Shown here: positions 48,753 through 60,972 of the stretch, piece by piece
How positions within the stretch are numbered: the first letter of the stretch is position 1
How the letters are laid out: every line of letters begins with the position of its first letter
Source of the DNA: Actibacterium sp.
GTDB lineage: Bacteria > Pseudomonadota > Alphaproteobacteria > Rhodobacterales > Rhodobacteraceae
DNA length: 64,000 nt
Assembly: GCA_016278325.1 (NCBI GenBank)
Contig: JADQCB010000025.1
Location: 20,529-84,528 of the forward strand
Direction of reading: 5' to 3'
Position numbers and translations under genes: made by a program
The notes under the pieces: generated by a model
Told to the model about the DNA's origin: nothing
What the model saw: the letters and a program-made list of their open reading frames with translations, nothing else
The model's database searches: none

Positions 48753-49214
48753 ATGAATGCGCAAGGCGCGGTGACCGAAGCCGATATTCACCTGATCCAG
48801 AAGATCATTCCGCACCGCTATCCGTTCCTGCTGGTGGACCATGTGCGCGATATCGTGGCCAACGAAAGCGCCGTCGGAATCAAGAACGTGACCTTCAACG
48901 AGCCGCATTTCCAGGGGCATTTTCCGGGCGCGCCGATCATGCCCGGCGTCACCATCGTCGAGGCGATGGCCCAGACCGCGGCGGTGATGGCCGGCATCTC
49001 GATGGATCTGGGCGATCGGGATCTGCTTGTCTATTTCATGACGATCGACAATTGCAAATTCCGCCGCATGGTTGTGCCCGGCGATGTGCTTGAGCTGCAT
49101 GTCAGCGTGCTGCGCGCCCGCTCCAAGGTCTGGAAACTTCGGGGCGTCGCCAGGGTCGGGGACGAGGTGGCCTGCGAGGCCGAGTTCGCGGCGATGATCG
49201 ACCTGAAAGCCTAG
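48753..49214 (+). CDS. fabZ: 3-hydroxyacyl-ACP dehydratase
   Basis: A 153-aa hot-dog-fold enzyme of fatty acid synthesis. [11 protein letters not shown] and [20 protein letters not shown] hold the catalytic His and Glu. The ATG at 48753 follows GGAGGAGATTGGAAG. FabZ competes with LpxA, the next gene, for 3-hydroxyacyl-ACP. Confidence 0.97.
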   Translation: MNAQGAVTEADIHLIQKIIPHRYPFLLVDHVRDIVANESAVGIKNVTFNEPHFQGHFPGAPIMPGVTIVEAMAQTAAVMAGISMDLGDRDLLVYFMTIDNCKFRRMVVPGDVLELHVSVLRARSKVWKLRGVARVGDEVACEAEFAAMIDLKA

Positions 49215-49222
49215 AGAGACCC

Positions 49223-50020
49223 ATGTCCATTGCCCCGAATGCACGCATTCATCCCTCGGCCGTGATCGAGCCGGGCGCAAGGGTCGGTGAAGGCGCCGTG
49301 ATCGGCCCGTTCGCTGTCATCGGTCCCGAGGTCGTGCTCGGTGCGGGCGTCGAGGTGAAAAGCCACGCCATCGTGACCGGCCGCACCGAAGTCGGGGCCG
49401 AGAGCGTGATTTTCCCTTTCGCCAATATCGGCGACATCCCGCAGGATCTGAAATTCCGTGGCGAGGCCACCCGCCTGGTGATCGGCCTGCGCAACCGCAT
49501 CCGCGAAGGTGTGACGATGAACACCGGCACGTCGGGCGGCGGTGGCGTGACCCGTGTGGGGGACGATTGCCTGTTCATGACCGGCAGCCATGTCGGCCAT
49601 GACGCCCAGGTCGGCGACCGGGTCGTGATGGCCAACCAGGCGGCGCTGGCCGGGCATTGCGTCATCGGCGACGACGTGGTCATCGGCGGGCTGTCGGGCA
49701 TCCATCAATTCGTCCGGGTCGGCCGCGGCGCGATCATTGGCGGCGTCACCATGGTCACGAATGACGTGATTCCCTATGGCCTGGTGCATGGCCCGCGCGG
49801 GATGCTCGAAGGGCTGAACCTCGTGGGGCTCAAGCGCAAGGGCGTGTCGCGCGCCGATATCACCCGGTTGCGTGCGGCCTATCAGATGCTGGCCCAGGGT
49901 GAGGGGGCGTTCCTTGAACGCGCGCAACGCCTGGCCGCCGAGACCGACAGCGATTATGTGCGCGAGGTCACGGATTTCGTGCTGGATCAGAGCGACCGTT
50001 CCTTTCTGACCCCGAGCTGA
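49223..50020 (+). CDS. lpxA: UDP-N-acetylglucosamine acyltransferase
   Basis: A 265-aa left-handed beta-helix trimer catalysing the first step of lipid A synthesis. The hexapeptide repeats start at IHPSAVIEPGARVGEGAVIG; the catalytic His is in GSHVGHDAQVGD, and HGPRGMLEGLNLVGLKRKG is the typical junction to the C-terminal helices. Confidence 0.97.
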   Translation: MSIAPNARIHPSAVIEPGARVGEGAVIGPFAVIGPEVVLGAGVEVKSHAIVTGRTEVGAESVIFPFANIGDIPQDLKFRGEATRLVIGLRNRIREGVTMNTGTSGGGGVTRVGDDCLFMTGSHVGHDAQVGDRVVMANQAALAGHCVIGDDVVIGGLSGIHQFVRVGRGAIIGGVTMVTNDVIPYGLVHGPRGMLEGLNLVGLKRKGVSRADITRLRAAYQMLAQGEGAFLERAQRLAAETDSDYVREVTDFVLDQSDRSFLTPS

Positions 50021-50023
50021 CCG

Positions 50024-50857
50024 ATGACACCACGAACCGCCATGATCGCCGGAACCGGGGCGCTGCCGGCCCTGCTGATGCAACGGATGGTGGCCGCCGG
50101 CCTGCCGCTGGTCATCGCGCAGCTCGAGGATGTCGCGCCGGATCTTCCCGGAAACCCGCCGGTGGAACATTTCTGCGTCGAACGCCTGGTGCCGTTTTTC
50201 GACCGGCTGCACGAGCTGGGCGTGGCGCGTGTCGTCTTTGCCGGCGCGGTCAGCCGCCCGGCGCTCGATCCCCAGCGGATCGATCCGCGCAGCGCGACGC
50301 TTCTGCCGCGCCTCGTGTCGGCGTTCCGGAAAGGCGATGATGCCTTGCTCCGAACGGTGATCGTGCTGTTCGAAGAGGCCGGTTTCGAGGTCGTGGGCCC
50401 GATCGAGTTGACGCCGGAGCTGGTTCCCGGCGAAGGCGTGCTGACCGCCGCCGGCCCGTCCGATGCCGACCGCGCCGATGCGGCGCGGGCCGCGCAGATC
50501 GTGACCGCCCTCGGGGCGGTCGATGTGGGGCAGGGCGCCGTGGTGGCACAGGGCCTGTGCCTGGCGGTCGAGACGTTGCCCGGCACCGCGGCGATGCTGC
50601 AATGGGTGGCCGATGTGGCCGGGGCAGGCCGCCCCGATCCGGCCGGTGCGCGCGGGGTGATCTACAAGGCGGCCAAACCGGGGCAGGAGCTGCGGGTCGA
50701 CATGCCGGTGATCGGTCCCGATACCGTGGCCCAGGCCGCCGCGGCCGGGCTCGGCGGGATCGTGATCGAAGCCGGGCGGGTGATCATCCTCGACCGTGCC
50801 GCTACTGTCGCCGCCGCCGACGCCGCCGGCCTGTTCCTCTGGGCCCGGCCGTCGTGA
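50024..50857 (+). CDS. lpxI: UDP-2,3-diacylglucosamine pyrophosphatase LpxI
   Basis: A 277-aa protein of the LpxI (formerly DUF1009) family, which replaces LpxH in alphaproteobacteria and hydrolyses UDP-diacylglucosamine to lipid X. The N-terminus MIAGTGALPALL, the linker GPIELTPELVPGEG, DVGQGAVVAQG and the end KAAKPGQELRVDMPVIGPDT are standard. It overlaps lpxB by four bases. Confidence 0.93.
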   Translation: MTPRTAMIAGTGALPALLMQRMVAAGLPLVIAQLEDVAPDLPGNPPVEHFCVERLVPFFDRLHELGVARVVFAGAVSRPALDPQRIDPRSATLLPRLVSAFRKGDDALLRTVIVLFEEAGFEVVGPIELTPELVPGEGVLTAAGPSDADRADAARAAQIVTALGAVDVGQGAVVAQGLCLAVETLPGTAAMLQWVADVAGAGRPDPAGARGVIYKAAKPGQELRVDMPVIGPDTVAQAAAAGLGGIVIEAGRVIILDRAATVAAADAAGLFLWARPS

Positions 50858-52026
50858 AACGGTTCTTCCTCATCGCCGGCGAACCGTCGGGCGACGCGCT
50901 CGGCGCGGCCTTGATGGCGGGGCTGAAACAGCTGCATCCGGATATCGCTTTCACCGGCGTCGGCGGGCCGCTGATGCAGGCCGAAGGGCTGCGAAGCCTT
51001 TTTCCGATGGAAGAACTCTCGGTCATGGGCCTGGCCGAGGTGATTCCGCGCTATTTCCAGCTGATGCGCCGCATCCGGCAATGCGCCGATGCGGTTGTCC
51101 GCGCCGCCCCCGATGCCCTGATCACCATCGACAGCCCCGATTTCAGCCTTCGCGTGGCGCGGCGCGTAAAGCGCGACTCGACGGTGCGAACCGTCCATTA
51201 CGTCGCGCCCACCGTCTGGGCCTGGCGGCCGGGGCGGGCGCGCAAGATGGCCGGTTTTGTCGATCAGGTGCTGGCCCTTTTCCCCTTCGAGCCGCCCTAT
51301 ATGGAAGCCGCGGGAATACGCTGCGATTTCGTCGGTCACCCTGTCGTGGCCCGGCCGCGGGCCAGCGCGGCCGAGATCGCGGCCTTCCGGGACGCCCATG
51401 ACCTTGCCCCGGACCACAAGCTGCTCGTGGTGCTGCCCGGATCGCGCCGGGCCGAGATCGACCGGCTCGGGCCGATCTTCGGCGCCGCGCTCGCCCCGGT
51501 CCTGCAGCGGCATCCCTCGTTGCGCATCGTGGTTCCCGCCGCGCCCGCGGTCGCCGGGCGGATTCCCGGCCTGTTGGCCGATTGGCCCGGCAATCCGGTC
51601 ATGCTCGATCCGCGCGGGAAATCCGGGGCCGCGATCGAAACCGAAAAACGCGCCGCATTCGCCGCGGCCGACCTGGCCCTGGCGGCCTCGGGTACGGTAT
51701 CGCTGGAACTGGCCGCGGCCGGCACCCCGATGGTCGTCGCCTATGACATGACCCGGATCTCGCGCGAGATCATCCGGCGCATGTTGCGAATCGACACCCT
51801 GACCCTGGTCAATATCGTCAGCGAAACCCGCGCGGTGCCCGAGTTTCTGGGCGCGGCCTGCCGCCCCGCACCGATCGGCAATGCGTTGATCGACCTTCTT
51901 GAAGATGAGCACGCCCGCGCCGTTCAACTGGAGGCCGCAAGCGAAACGATGAAGCGCCTGGGCGCTGGTGACGAGGCACCGGGCCTGCGCGCCGCCCGTG
52001 CCGTGCTCGCCGGCCTCCCGCGCTGA
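50854..52026 (+). CDS. lpxB: lipid A disaccharide synthase
   Basis: A 390-aa GT-B glycosyltransferase joining lipid X to UDP-diacylglucosamine. IAGEPSGDALGAALM, APTVWAWRPGRARKM, DFVGHPVV and LPGSRRAEIDRL are the family blocks. The start is GTG at 50854, overlapping the lpxI stop (GTGA); the conserved FFLIAGEPSGD follows at once, so no other start fits. It ends the bamA-to-lpxB block. Confidence 0.96.
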   Translation: MKRFFLIAGEPSGDALGAALMAGLKQLHPDIAFTGVGGPLMQAEGLRSLFPMEELSVMGLAEVIPRYFQLMRRIRQCADAVVRAAPDALITIDSPDFSLRVARRVKRDSTVRTVHYVAPTVWAWRPGRARKMAGFVDQVLALFPFEPPYMEAAGIRCDFVGHPVVARPRASAAEIAAFRDAHDLAPDHKLLVVLPGSRRAEIDRLGPIFGAALAPVLQRHPSLRIVVPAAPAVAGRIPGLLADWPGNPVMLDPRGKSGAAIETEKRAAFAAADLALAASGTVSLELAAAGTPMVVAYDMTRISREIIRRMLRIDTLTLVNIVSETRAVPEFLGAACRPAPIGNALIDLLEDEHARAVQLEAASETMKRLGAGDEAPGLRAARAVLAGLPR

Positions 52027-52032
52027 GGGCGG

Positions 52033-52064
52033 CTTCTTCTCGGCCCAAATACTCCCGCCGGCGG
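52033..52064 (+). repeat. AAATACTC intergenic repeat, copy 3
   Basis: CTTCTTCTCGGCCCAAATAC continues with TCCCGCCGGCGG, the most complete form, nearly identical in reverse complement to the copy at 60089. It fills the 47-base space between converging lpxB and hisI. Confidence 0.7.
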
Positions 52065-52073
52065 CCTTAGGTT

Positions 52074-52433
52074 TCAGCCCGCCATCGGCGCCATCAGCTC
52101 GATTTCTTCTCCCTCACGCACTGCCGTGAAGAAACAGCTGCGCCGGTTGGTGTGGCAGGCCGGGCCCTCCTGTTTCACGAGGACCAGCAGGCAATCGCGG
52201 TCGCAATCGACGCGCAGCTCGATCAGGTGCTGGTAATGGCCGCTGGTTGCGCCCTTGGTCCAGAATTCCCCGCGCGAGCGGGACCAATAGGTGACGCGCC
52301 CCGTCTCCAGCGTCTGCCGCACGGCCGCGACATTCATCCATGCCATCATCAGCACCTGGCCATCTTCGGCCTGCGCGATGACCGGGATCAGCCCGTTCGC
52401 ATCGAATTTCAGGGTTTCCGGGTCGAAGACCAT
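52074..52433 (-). CDS. hisI: phosphoribosyl-AMP cyclohydrolase
   Basis: A 119-aa zinc enzyme of histidine synthesis. WSRSRGEFWTKGATSG, the metal-binding DCDRDCLLV and CHTNRRSCFF are characteristic. The ATG at 52433 has AAAGGA nine bases upstream; a TTG six codons earlier lacks one. It is a stand-alone HisI domain without HisE, and no other his genes are near. Confidence 0.96.
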   Translation of the reverse strand: MVFDPETLKFDANGLIPVIAQAEDGQVLMMAWMNVAAVRQTLETGRVTYWSRSRGEFWTKGATSGHYQHLIELRVDCDRDCLLVLVKQEGPACHTNRRSCFFTAVREGEEIELMAPMAG

Positions 52434-52499
52434 GGCGCCGATCCTTTGCAATCTGGGTCTGCGGGTTTATCTAAGGGGCAAAGCCGCCGAGGGAAAGCC

Positions 52500-52949
52500 A
52501 TGAGCACCGAGTCCGACCTTATCAAGCTGTATTCACAGCGCATCCTGGAACTTGCCGCCGACATCCCGCATCTCGGCCGGCTGGAAGCCCCCACAGCCTC
52601 GTGCAAGAAACGAGCGCCGCTCTGCGGCTCCACCGTCTCGGTGGATCTTGCGGTCGCGGACGGGCGGATCACCGATTTTGCGCAAGAGGTAAAGGCCTGC
52701 GCCCTGGGCCAGGCGGCCGCGTCGGTGGTGGGGGCGAATGCCATCGGGCGCAGCCGGGACGAGATCGAAAAGGCGCGCAATCAGTTGAAGGCGATGCTCA
52801 AGGATGGCGGCCCGCCGCCGGACCCGCCTTTCGACGGGTTGAAAGTGCTGGAACCGGCGCGCGACTACAAGAACCGGCACGCTTCGATCCTGCTTTCGCT
52901 CGAGGCCACGCTCGCGGCTTTCGACGAGGCGCTCAGCGCCTGCGCCTGA
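52500..52949 (+). CDS. U-type Fe-S cluster scaffold protein (IscU/SufU-like)
   Basis: A 149-aa scaffold-like protein. The first two ligand cysteines of the IscU fold are present in APLCGSTVSVDL and VKACALGQAAASV. At the place of the third, usually (K/H)C followed by A, it reads NRHASI, so Cys appears replaced; the only later Cys is in the C-terminal SACA. It may still assemble clusters, using His, as in some alphaproteobacterial members, or serve another role. It is divergent from hisI by 66 bases. Confidence 0.8.
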   Translation: MSTESDLIKLYSQRILELAADIPHLGRLEAPTASCKKRAPLCGSTVSVDLAVADGRITDFAQEVKACALGQAAASVVGANAIGRSRDEIEKARNQLKAMLKDGGPPPDPPFDGLKVLEPARDYKNRHASILLSLEATLAAFDEALSACA

Positions 52950-52959
52950 CCCTTTCCCG

Positions 52960-52994
52960 AAAAAAACCGCCGCGCTCCGGCAAGGAGGCGGCGG
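52960..52994 (-). terminator. terminator for the 40-aa peptide gene
   Basis: On the minus strand CCGCCGC and CTCC pair with GGAG and GCGGCGG around TTGCC and then run into seven T. It lies 133 bases beyond the stop of the small gene at 53127-53249, whose message it should end. The interval has no gene that I can see. Confidence 0.75.
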
Positions 52995-53126
52995 CGAGTG
53001 GCAATCCGTCGGCCCGGGCGTGGAGCAAAGGCAGGCTCCGGCTTGGGACAGGCAGTGTCGGCAGGCGCATCGCGAGATTGGGGACAGCGATGCGCGGCCC
53101 GGAACGGATCGCAGGCAGAAATCGGG

Positions 53127-53249
53127 TCAGAGCAGGCCAGGCAGATGCAGCCCCACCAGCAGCATGACGACCAATGAGATTGCCCCTGCGGCGTCCTGCA
53201 ACAGGGTCGCAGAGGACCGATCGTAAATCTTCTTGAGGTCGGTCAGCAT
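53127..53249 (-). CDS. 40-aa membrane peptide, possibly SOS-induced
   Basis: A 40-aa ORF. The first half is charged (MLTDLKKIYDRSSATLLQ); residues 20-40 form one hydrophobic helix (AAGAISLVVMLLVGLHLPGLL is the full segment bar edges). AGGAG lies nine bases before the ATG. It has its own minus-strand terminator, and 64-98 bases upstream is an array of four GAAC tetramers including the alphaproteobacterial LexA spacing. I recognise no family. Small SOS-induced membrane peptides exist elsewhere (Caulobacter SidA, E. coli TisB), which is an analogy of size and regulation only. Confidence 0.62.
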   Translation of the reverse strand: MLTDLKKIYDRSSATLLQDAAGAISLVVMLLVGLHLPGLL

Positions 53250-53312
53250 TTCGGATGCTCCTGGCGATGTTCGTGTTGCCACTTTGTTCTCACATCGGCC
53301 GAGTCATGTAAA

Positions 53313-53347
53313 GAACTTTTTAAGAACATTGGTGAACAGTGGAGAAC
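53313..53347 (-). promoter_or_regulatory. phased GAAC repeat array with LexA-type spacing
   Basis: GAAC occurs at 53313, 53324, 53334 and 53344, that is with steps of 11, 10 and 10 bases. The first pair is exactly GAAC-N7-GAAC, equal on the other strand to GTTC-N7-GTTC, the LexA operator known in Rhodobacter and other alphaproteobacteria. The array lies between the recG stop and the 40-aa gene, in that gene's promoter region. Confidence 0.6.
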
Positions 53348-53354
53348 ATCCTTG

Positions 53355-57671
<4,317 letters not shown>

Positions 57672-57691
57672 CTGCGCATCGGCCGCCGCGG

Positions 57692-58405
57692 TCAGGCCCC
57701 CAATGCGACCCGCGCGGGCGCGGCGACCGGTTCGGGATCGCGCAGGACATAGCCGCGGCCCCAGACTGTCTCGATATAGTTCTCGCCATCCGTGGCCTGG
57801 CTGAGCTTCTTGCGCAGCTTGCATATGAACACGTCGATGATCTTCAGTTCGGGCTCGTCCATGCCACCATAGAGGTGATTGAGGAACATTTCCTTGGTCA
57901 GCGTGGTGCCCTTGCGCAAGGACAAGAGTTCGAGCATCTGGTATTCCTTGCCTGTCAGATGCACCGTCCTGCCATCGACATCGACGGTCTTGTCGTCGAG
58001 GTTGACGGTGACCCGCCCGGTGCGGATCTTCGACTGGGAATGACCTTTCGAACGGCGGATGATGGCGTGGATGCGCGCGACCAGTTCATCGCGGTGGAAC
58101 GGCTTGGTCAGATAGTCATCCGCGCCGAAGCCGAACCCCTTGAGCTTGTTTTCAGTGTCATCCTGGCCCGAAAGGATCAGGATCGGCGTGTTCACACGTG
58201 CCATCCGCAATTGGCGCAGCACCTCGTGCCCGGTCATGTCGGGCAGGTTCAGGTCCAGCAGGATCAGGTCGTAATCGTAAAGCTTGCCCAGATCGACGCC
58301 TTCTTCCCCCAGGTCGGTGGTGTAGACATTGAGATCGGCATGGGTCAGCATCATTTCGATGCTTTTCGACGTCGTCGGGTCGTCTTCCACCAAAAGAACA
58401 CGCAT
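57692..58405 (-). CDS. ctrA: cell-cycle response regulator CtrA
   Basis: A 237-aa OmpR-type regulator. The receiver phospho-acceptor is Asp51 (LILLDLNLP) with the acidic VEDD at residues 6-9; the DNA-binding winged helix spans about 128-220, with [19 protein letters not shown] and [20 protein letters not shown] almost diagnostic for CtrA. In Rhodobacterales CtrA chiefly controls motility, gene transfer agents and competence-like traits. A CtrA-type box lies 54-70 bases upstream, so autoregulation is likely. sciP, coding its inhibitor, is directly upstream. Confidence 0.97.
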   Translation of the reverse strand: MRVLLVEDDPTTSKSIEMMLTHADLNVYTTDLGEEGVDLGKLYDYDLILLDLNLPDMTGHEVLRQLRMARVNTPILILSGQDDTENKLKGFGFGADDYLTKPFHRDELVARIHAIIRRSKGHSQSKIRTGRVTVNLDDKTVDVDGRTVHLTGKEYQMLELLSLRKGTTLTKEMFLNHLYGGMDEPELKIIDVFICKLRKKLSQATDGENYIETVWGRGYVLRDPEPVAAPARVALGA

Positions 58406-58458
58406 TTTCAGGTTACTCCGCTATCTCCCCAGAACTCGACCGAAGACTGGCGAACAAT

Positions 58459-58475
58459 GGTTAATTACACGTTAC
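58459..58475 (-). promoter_or_regulatory. probable CtrA box upstream of ctrA
   Basis: On the minus strand it reads GTAA, seven bases, TTAACC: one mismatch from TTAA-N7-TTAACC, the same deviation as in the site before fliG. It lies between sciP and ctrA, so ctrA has a promoter of its own. Confidence 0.65.
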
Positions 58476-58502
58476 CATGTCTTGAAACCCTAGTTGCGCA
58501 AC

Positions 58503-58781
58503 TCAGGGTTGTCTATATTTTTGCACCCGCGTTGCCTTCAGCGCTGCCGGGCCATGCCGGGCGATCGCCCGTTTCCAGCTGTCGAGCTCTTCTTGCGACA
58601 GCGCGTAGCGTTCCATCGCCTCGTCCTGGTCGATCAGGCCGGCAGCGATCGCCTTGACGACGGCGGCCTTCCGGCTGGCGACCCAGCGGCGCGTATCCGC
58701 CGGCGGCAGATCGGCCCGCGTCATCCTCGACCCGTCGGGCAGCGTCACGGCGCGCGGGCCGTCGATGCGCTTGATATACAT
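58503..58781 (-). CDS. sciP: CtrA inhibitor SciP (DUF1153)
   Basis: A 92-aa helix-turn-helix protein. DLPPADTRRWVASRKAAVV, AGLIDQDEAMERYALS and the end ALKATRVQKYR follow Caulobacter SciP closely. SciP binds CtrA at promoters and blocks its activation of transcription in swarmer cells. GAGGG lies five bases before the ATG. It sits 97 bases upstream of ctrA on the same strand, so transcription may read through into ctrA. Confidence 0.93.
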   Translation of the reverse strand: MYIKRIDGPRAVTLPDGSRMTRADLPPADTRRWVASRKAAVVKAIAAGLIDQDEAMERYALSQEELDSWKRAIARHGPAALKATRVQKYRQP

Positions 58782-58850
58782 GGCTTCCCTCGCTCATCCA
58801 CTGGGAAAGGATTTTGTGCCAGGCTGCTTAACCCGCGGTGAAACGCGGGC

Positions 58851-58878
58851 TTGAGGATATCGCGGATTTTCCTATATT
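58851..58878 (+). promoter_or_regulatory. probable mnmA promoter
   Basis: -35 TTGAGG (58851-58856), 16 bases, -10 TATATT (58873-58878), about 28 bases before the mnmA ATG. A six-base GC hairpin (CCCGCG with CGCGGG) lies just upstream. Confidence 0.5.
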
Positions 58879-58905
58879 GCGGCGGACTTCCCGAAAGGTT
58901 TCATC

Positions 58906-60054
58906 ATGCCGCTGGACAGCAAGAGCCATCCCCTGAATTCACTGGGCTTCGCGAAGCCCCCGTCCGAGACGCGCGTCGTCGTCGCGATGTCGGGCGGGGT
59001 CGACAGCTCGGTCGTCGCGGCGATGCTGGCCGACGAGGGTTATGATGTCGTGGGGGTGACGCTGCAGCTTTACGACCATGGCGCGGCGCTTGCCAAGAAG
59101 GGCGCCTGCTGTGCGGGGCTGGACATTCACGATGCGCGCCGCGTGGCCGAGGAGATGGGCTTTCCGCATTACGTGCTGGATTACGAAAACATCTTCCGCG
59201 ACGCGGTGATCGACGAATTCGCCGACAGCTACCTGGCCGGCGCCACCCCGGTCCCCTGCATCCGGTGCAACGAACGGGTGAAGTTCAAGGATCTGCTGGA
59301 AACCGCCAGGGAGCTTGACGCCGATTGCATGGCGACCGGCCATTACATCCAGCGAAAGGCCGGCGCCGCGGGGCCAGAGCTGCATCGCGCGGCGGATCCG
59401 GCCCGCGACCAGAGCTATTTCCTGTTTTCGACGACGCCGGAGCAGCTGGAGTTCCTGCGCTTCCCGCTTGGGCATCTGCCAGGCAAGGATGCCACGCGCC
59501 GGCTGGCGGCGAAATACGGGCTCGGCGTCGCCGACAAGCCCGACAGTCAGGACATCTGCTTTGTACCGAACGGGAATTACGCCAGCGTGATAGAAAAGCT
59601 GCGCCCCGGTGCGGCGGAACCCGGCGAGATCGTCGATACCCGGGGCCGGGTTCTTGGAACCCATGGCGGGGTGATCCATTATACCGTCGGACAACGCCGC
59701 GGGCTGGGCATCGGCGGGCTGTCGGAGCCGTTATATGTAATCCGGCTGGATGTCGAAAACCGCCGCGTCATCGTCGGCGCGAAGGATCTGCTGGCGACAA
59801 GAAGCGTGCCGGTGCGCGAGATCAACTGGCTGGGCGACGGGCCGATGACACCGGGCGAGGAGAGCGAAATCTCGGTCAAGGTCCGCTCGACCCGGCCGCC
59901 ACGCCCCGCCATCCTGCGCCCGCTGTCGCAAACCGAGGCCGAGGTCGAATTGCTGACCCCCGAGGAAGGCGTCAGCCCCGGCCAGGCCTGCGTTTTCTAT
60001 GAAACGGGCGGAACGCGGATTCTGGGCGGCGGCTGGATCTGGCGCGGGGCTTGA
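58906..60054 (+). CDS. mnmA: tRNA 2-thiouridine(34) synthase MnmA
   Basis: A 382-aa ATP-dependent thiolase of U34 in Lys, Glu and Gln tRNAs. The PP-loop is [15 protein letters not shown]; catalytic cysteines are in [11 protein letters not shown] and [10 protein letters not shown]. The N-terminal ~25 residues before the PP-loop ([14 protein letters not shown]) are typical of this family in Rhodobacterales. It is divergent from sciP. Confidence 0.96.
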   Translation: MPLDSKSHPLNSLGFAKPPSETRVVVAMSGGVDSSVVAAMLADEGYDVVGVTLQLYDHGAALAKKGACCAGLDIHDARRVAEEMGFPHYVLDYENIFRDAVIDEFADSYLAGATPVPCIRCNERVKFKDLLETARELDADCMATGHYIQRKAGAAGPELHRAADPARDQSYFLFSTTPEQLEFLRFPLGHLPGKDATRRLAAKYGLGVADKPDSQDICFVPNGNYASVIEKLRPGAAEPGEIVDTRGRVLGTHGGVIHYTVGQRRGLGIGGLSEPLYVIRLDVENRRVIVGAKDLLATRSVPVREINWLGDGPMTPGEESEISVKVRSTRPPRPAILRPLSQTEAEVELLTPEEGVSPGQACVFYETGGTRILGGGWIWRGA

Positions 60055-60065
60055 GCGCCCGATTT

Positions 60066-60088
60066 CGATTTTTCCGCAGGAAAAATCG
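60066..60088. other. AT-rich perfect hairpin after mnmA
   Basis: CGATTTTTCC pairs perfectly with GGAAAAATCG around GCA, 12 bases after the mnmA stop. It directly joins copy 4 of the AAATACTC repeat; it may act as a bidirectional terminator since it has T on either strand inside the stem. Confidence 0.55.
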
Positions 60089-60122
60089 TGCCTCCGGCGG
60101 GAGTATTTGGGCCGAGAAGAAG
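60089..60122 (-). repeat. AAATACTC intergenic repeat, copy 4
   Basis: In reverse complement it reads CTTCTTCTCGGCCCAAATAC followed by TCCCGCCGGAGGCA, matching copy 3 over about 28 bases. It lies between the converging mnmA and gluQRS. Confidence 0.7.
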
Positions 60123-60123
60123 A

Positions 60124-60972
60124 TCACAGGCCGACCATGCGTCGGATCGTGGCGGGCGTGGCGCCCTGTTGGCGGTAATGCGCGATGGCGCGCGCGTCGT
60201 CGCGCTTGGCAAGGCGTTTTCCGTGTTCGTCCCTGACAAGGTCGTGGTGATGGTAGCTTGGCGTTGGAAGTTCGAGCAACAGCTGAAGCAGGACATGGAT
60301 CTGCGTGGCCGCGAACAGGTCGGCGCCGCGCACGACCTCGGTGATTTGCTGCGCTGAATCGTCGACCACGACGGCAATGTGATAGGAGGTGCCGATATCG
60401 CGCCGGGCAAGCACCACGTCGCCGACCGAATGCAGCAATTCCTGCGGGTCGATCCGGTGTTCGCCCCGGTAGAGCGGGCCGGTTTCGTTGAAGGTGGCGC
60501 CGGGATCGCCCAGGAGATCGAGTGCGCGCCGCATGTCCAGGCGGATCGCGTCCTGCGGGGTGGCGCGGTTCATGCTGCGCCCGCGACAGGTGCCGGGGTA
60601 GGCGGGGCCGTCCGGACCGTTCTGCGATCCCTCTTGCGGGGCGGCAAGGGCGGCGCGAATGTCGCGTCGCCTGCAGCGGCAGGGATAACACAGGCCGAGG
60701 GAAACAAGCCTGTCGAGCGCTGCGTCGTAGGCCTGTATCCGGTCTGACTGCCGCAGCACCGGCCGGGGCCAGGCCAGGCCCAGCCAGTGAAGGTCTTCAA
60801 GGATCGCGGCTTCGAATTCCGGTTTGCAGCGTGGCTGGTCTATATCCTCGATCCGCAGGAGGAAGGTGCCGCCCGCGGCTTGCGCCCGGTCATGGGCCAG
60901 CAGTGCCGAAAAGGCATGGCCCAGATGCAACAGACCGGTTGGCGACGGCGCAAACCGCGTGCGGTATGTCAC
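60124..60972 (-). CDS. gluQRS: glutamyl-Q tRNA(Asp) synthetase
   Basis: A 282-aa truncated GluRS paralogue that attaches glutamate to queuosine 34 of tRNA-Asp. TRFAPSPTGLLHLGHAFSAL contains the HIGH-type motif; the zinc site is CYPCRCRRRDI with a later Cys in YPGTCRG; the KMSKS counterpart is KRLAKRDD. There is no anticodon-binding domain, which separates it from GltX. The start is GTG at 60972, overlapping the preceding stop (GTGA). Confidence 0.93.
   Translation of the reverse strand: MTYRTRFAPSPTGLLHLGHAFSALLAHDRAQAAGGTFLLRIEDIDQPRCKPEFEAAILEDLHWLGLAWPRPVLRQSDRIQAYDAALDRLVSLGLCYPCRCRRRDIRAALAAPQEGSQNGPDGPAYPGTCRGRSMNRATPQDAIRLDMRRALDLLGDPGATFNETGPLYRGEHRIDPQELLHSVGDVVLARRDIGTSYHIAVVVDDSAQQITEVVRGADLFAATQIHVLLQLLLELPTPSYHHHDLVRDEHGKRLAKRDDARAIAHYRQQGATPATIRRMVGL

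Noticed and set aside
58824..58832. TTAACC half-site in the sciP-mnmA spacer as a CtrA box
   Set aside because: No TTAA or near match lies seven bases before it, so only a half-site is present.
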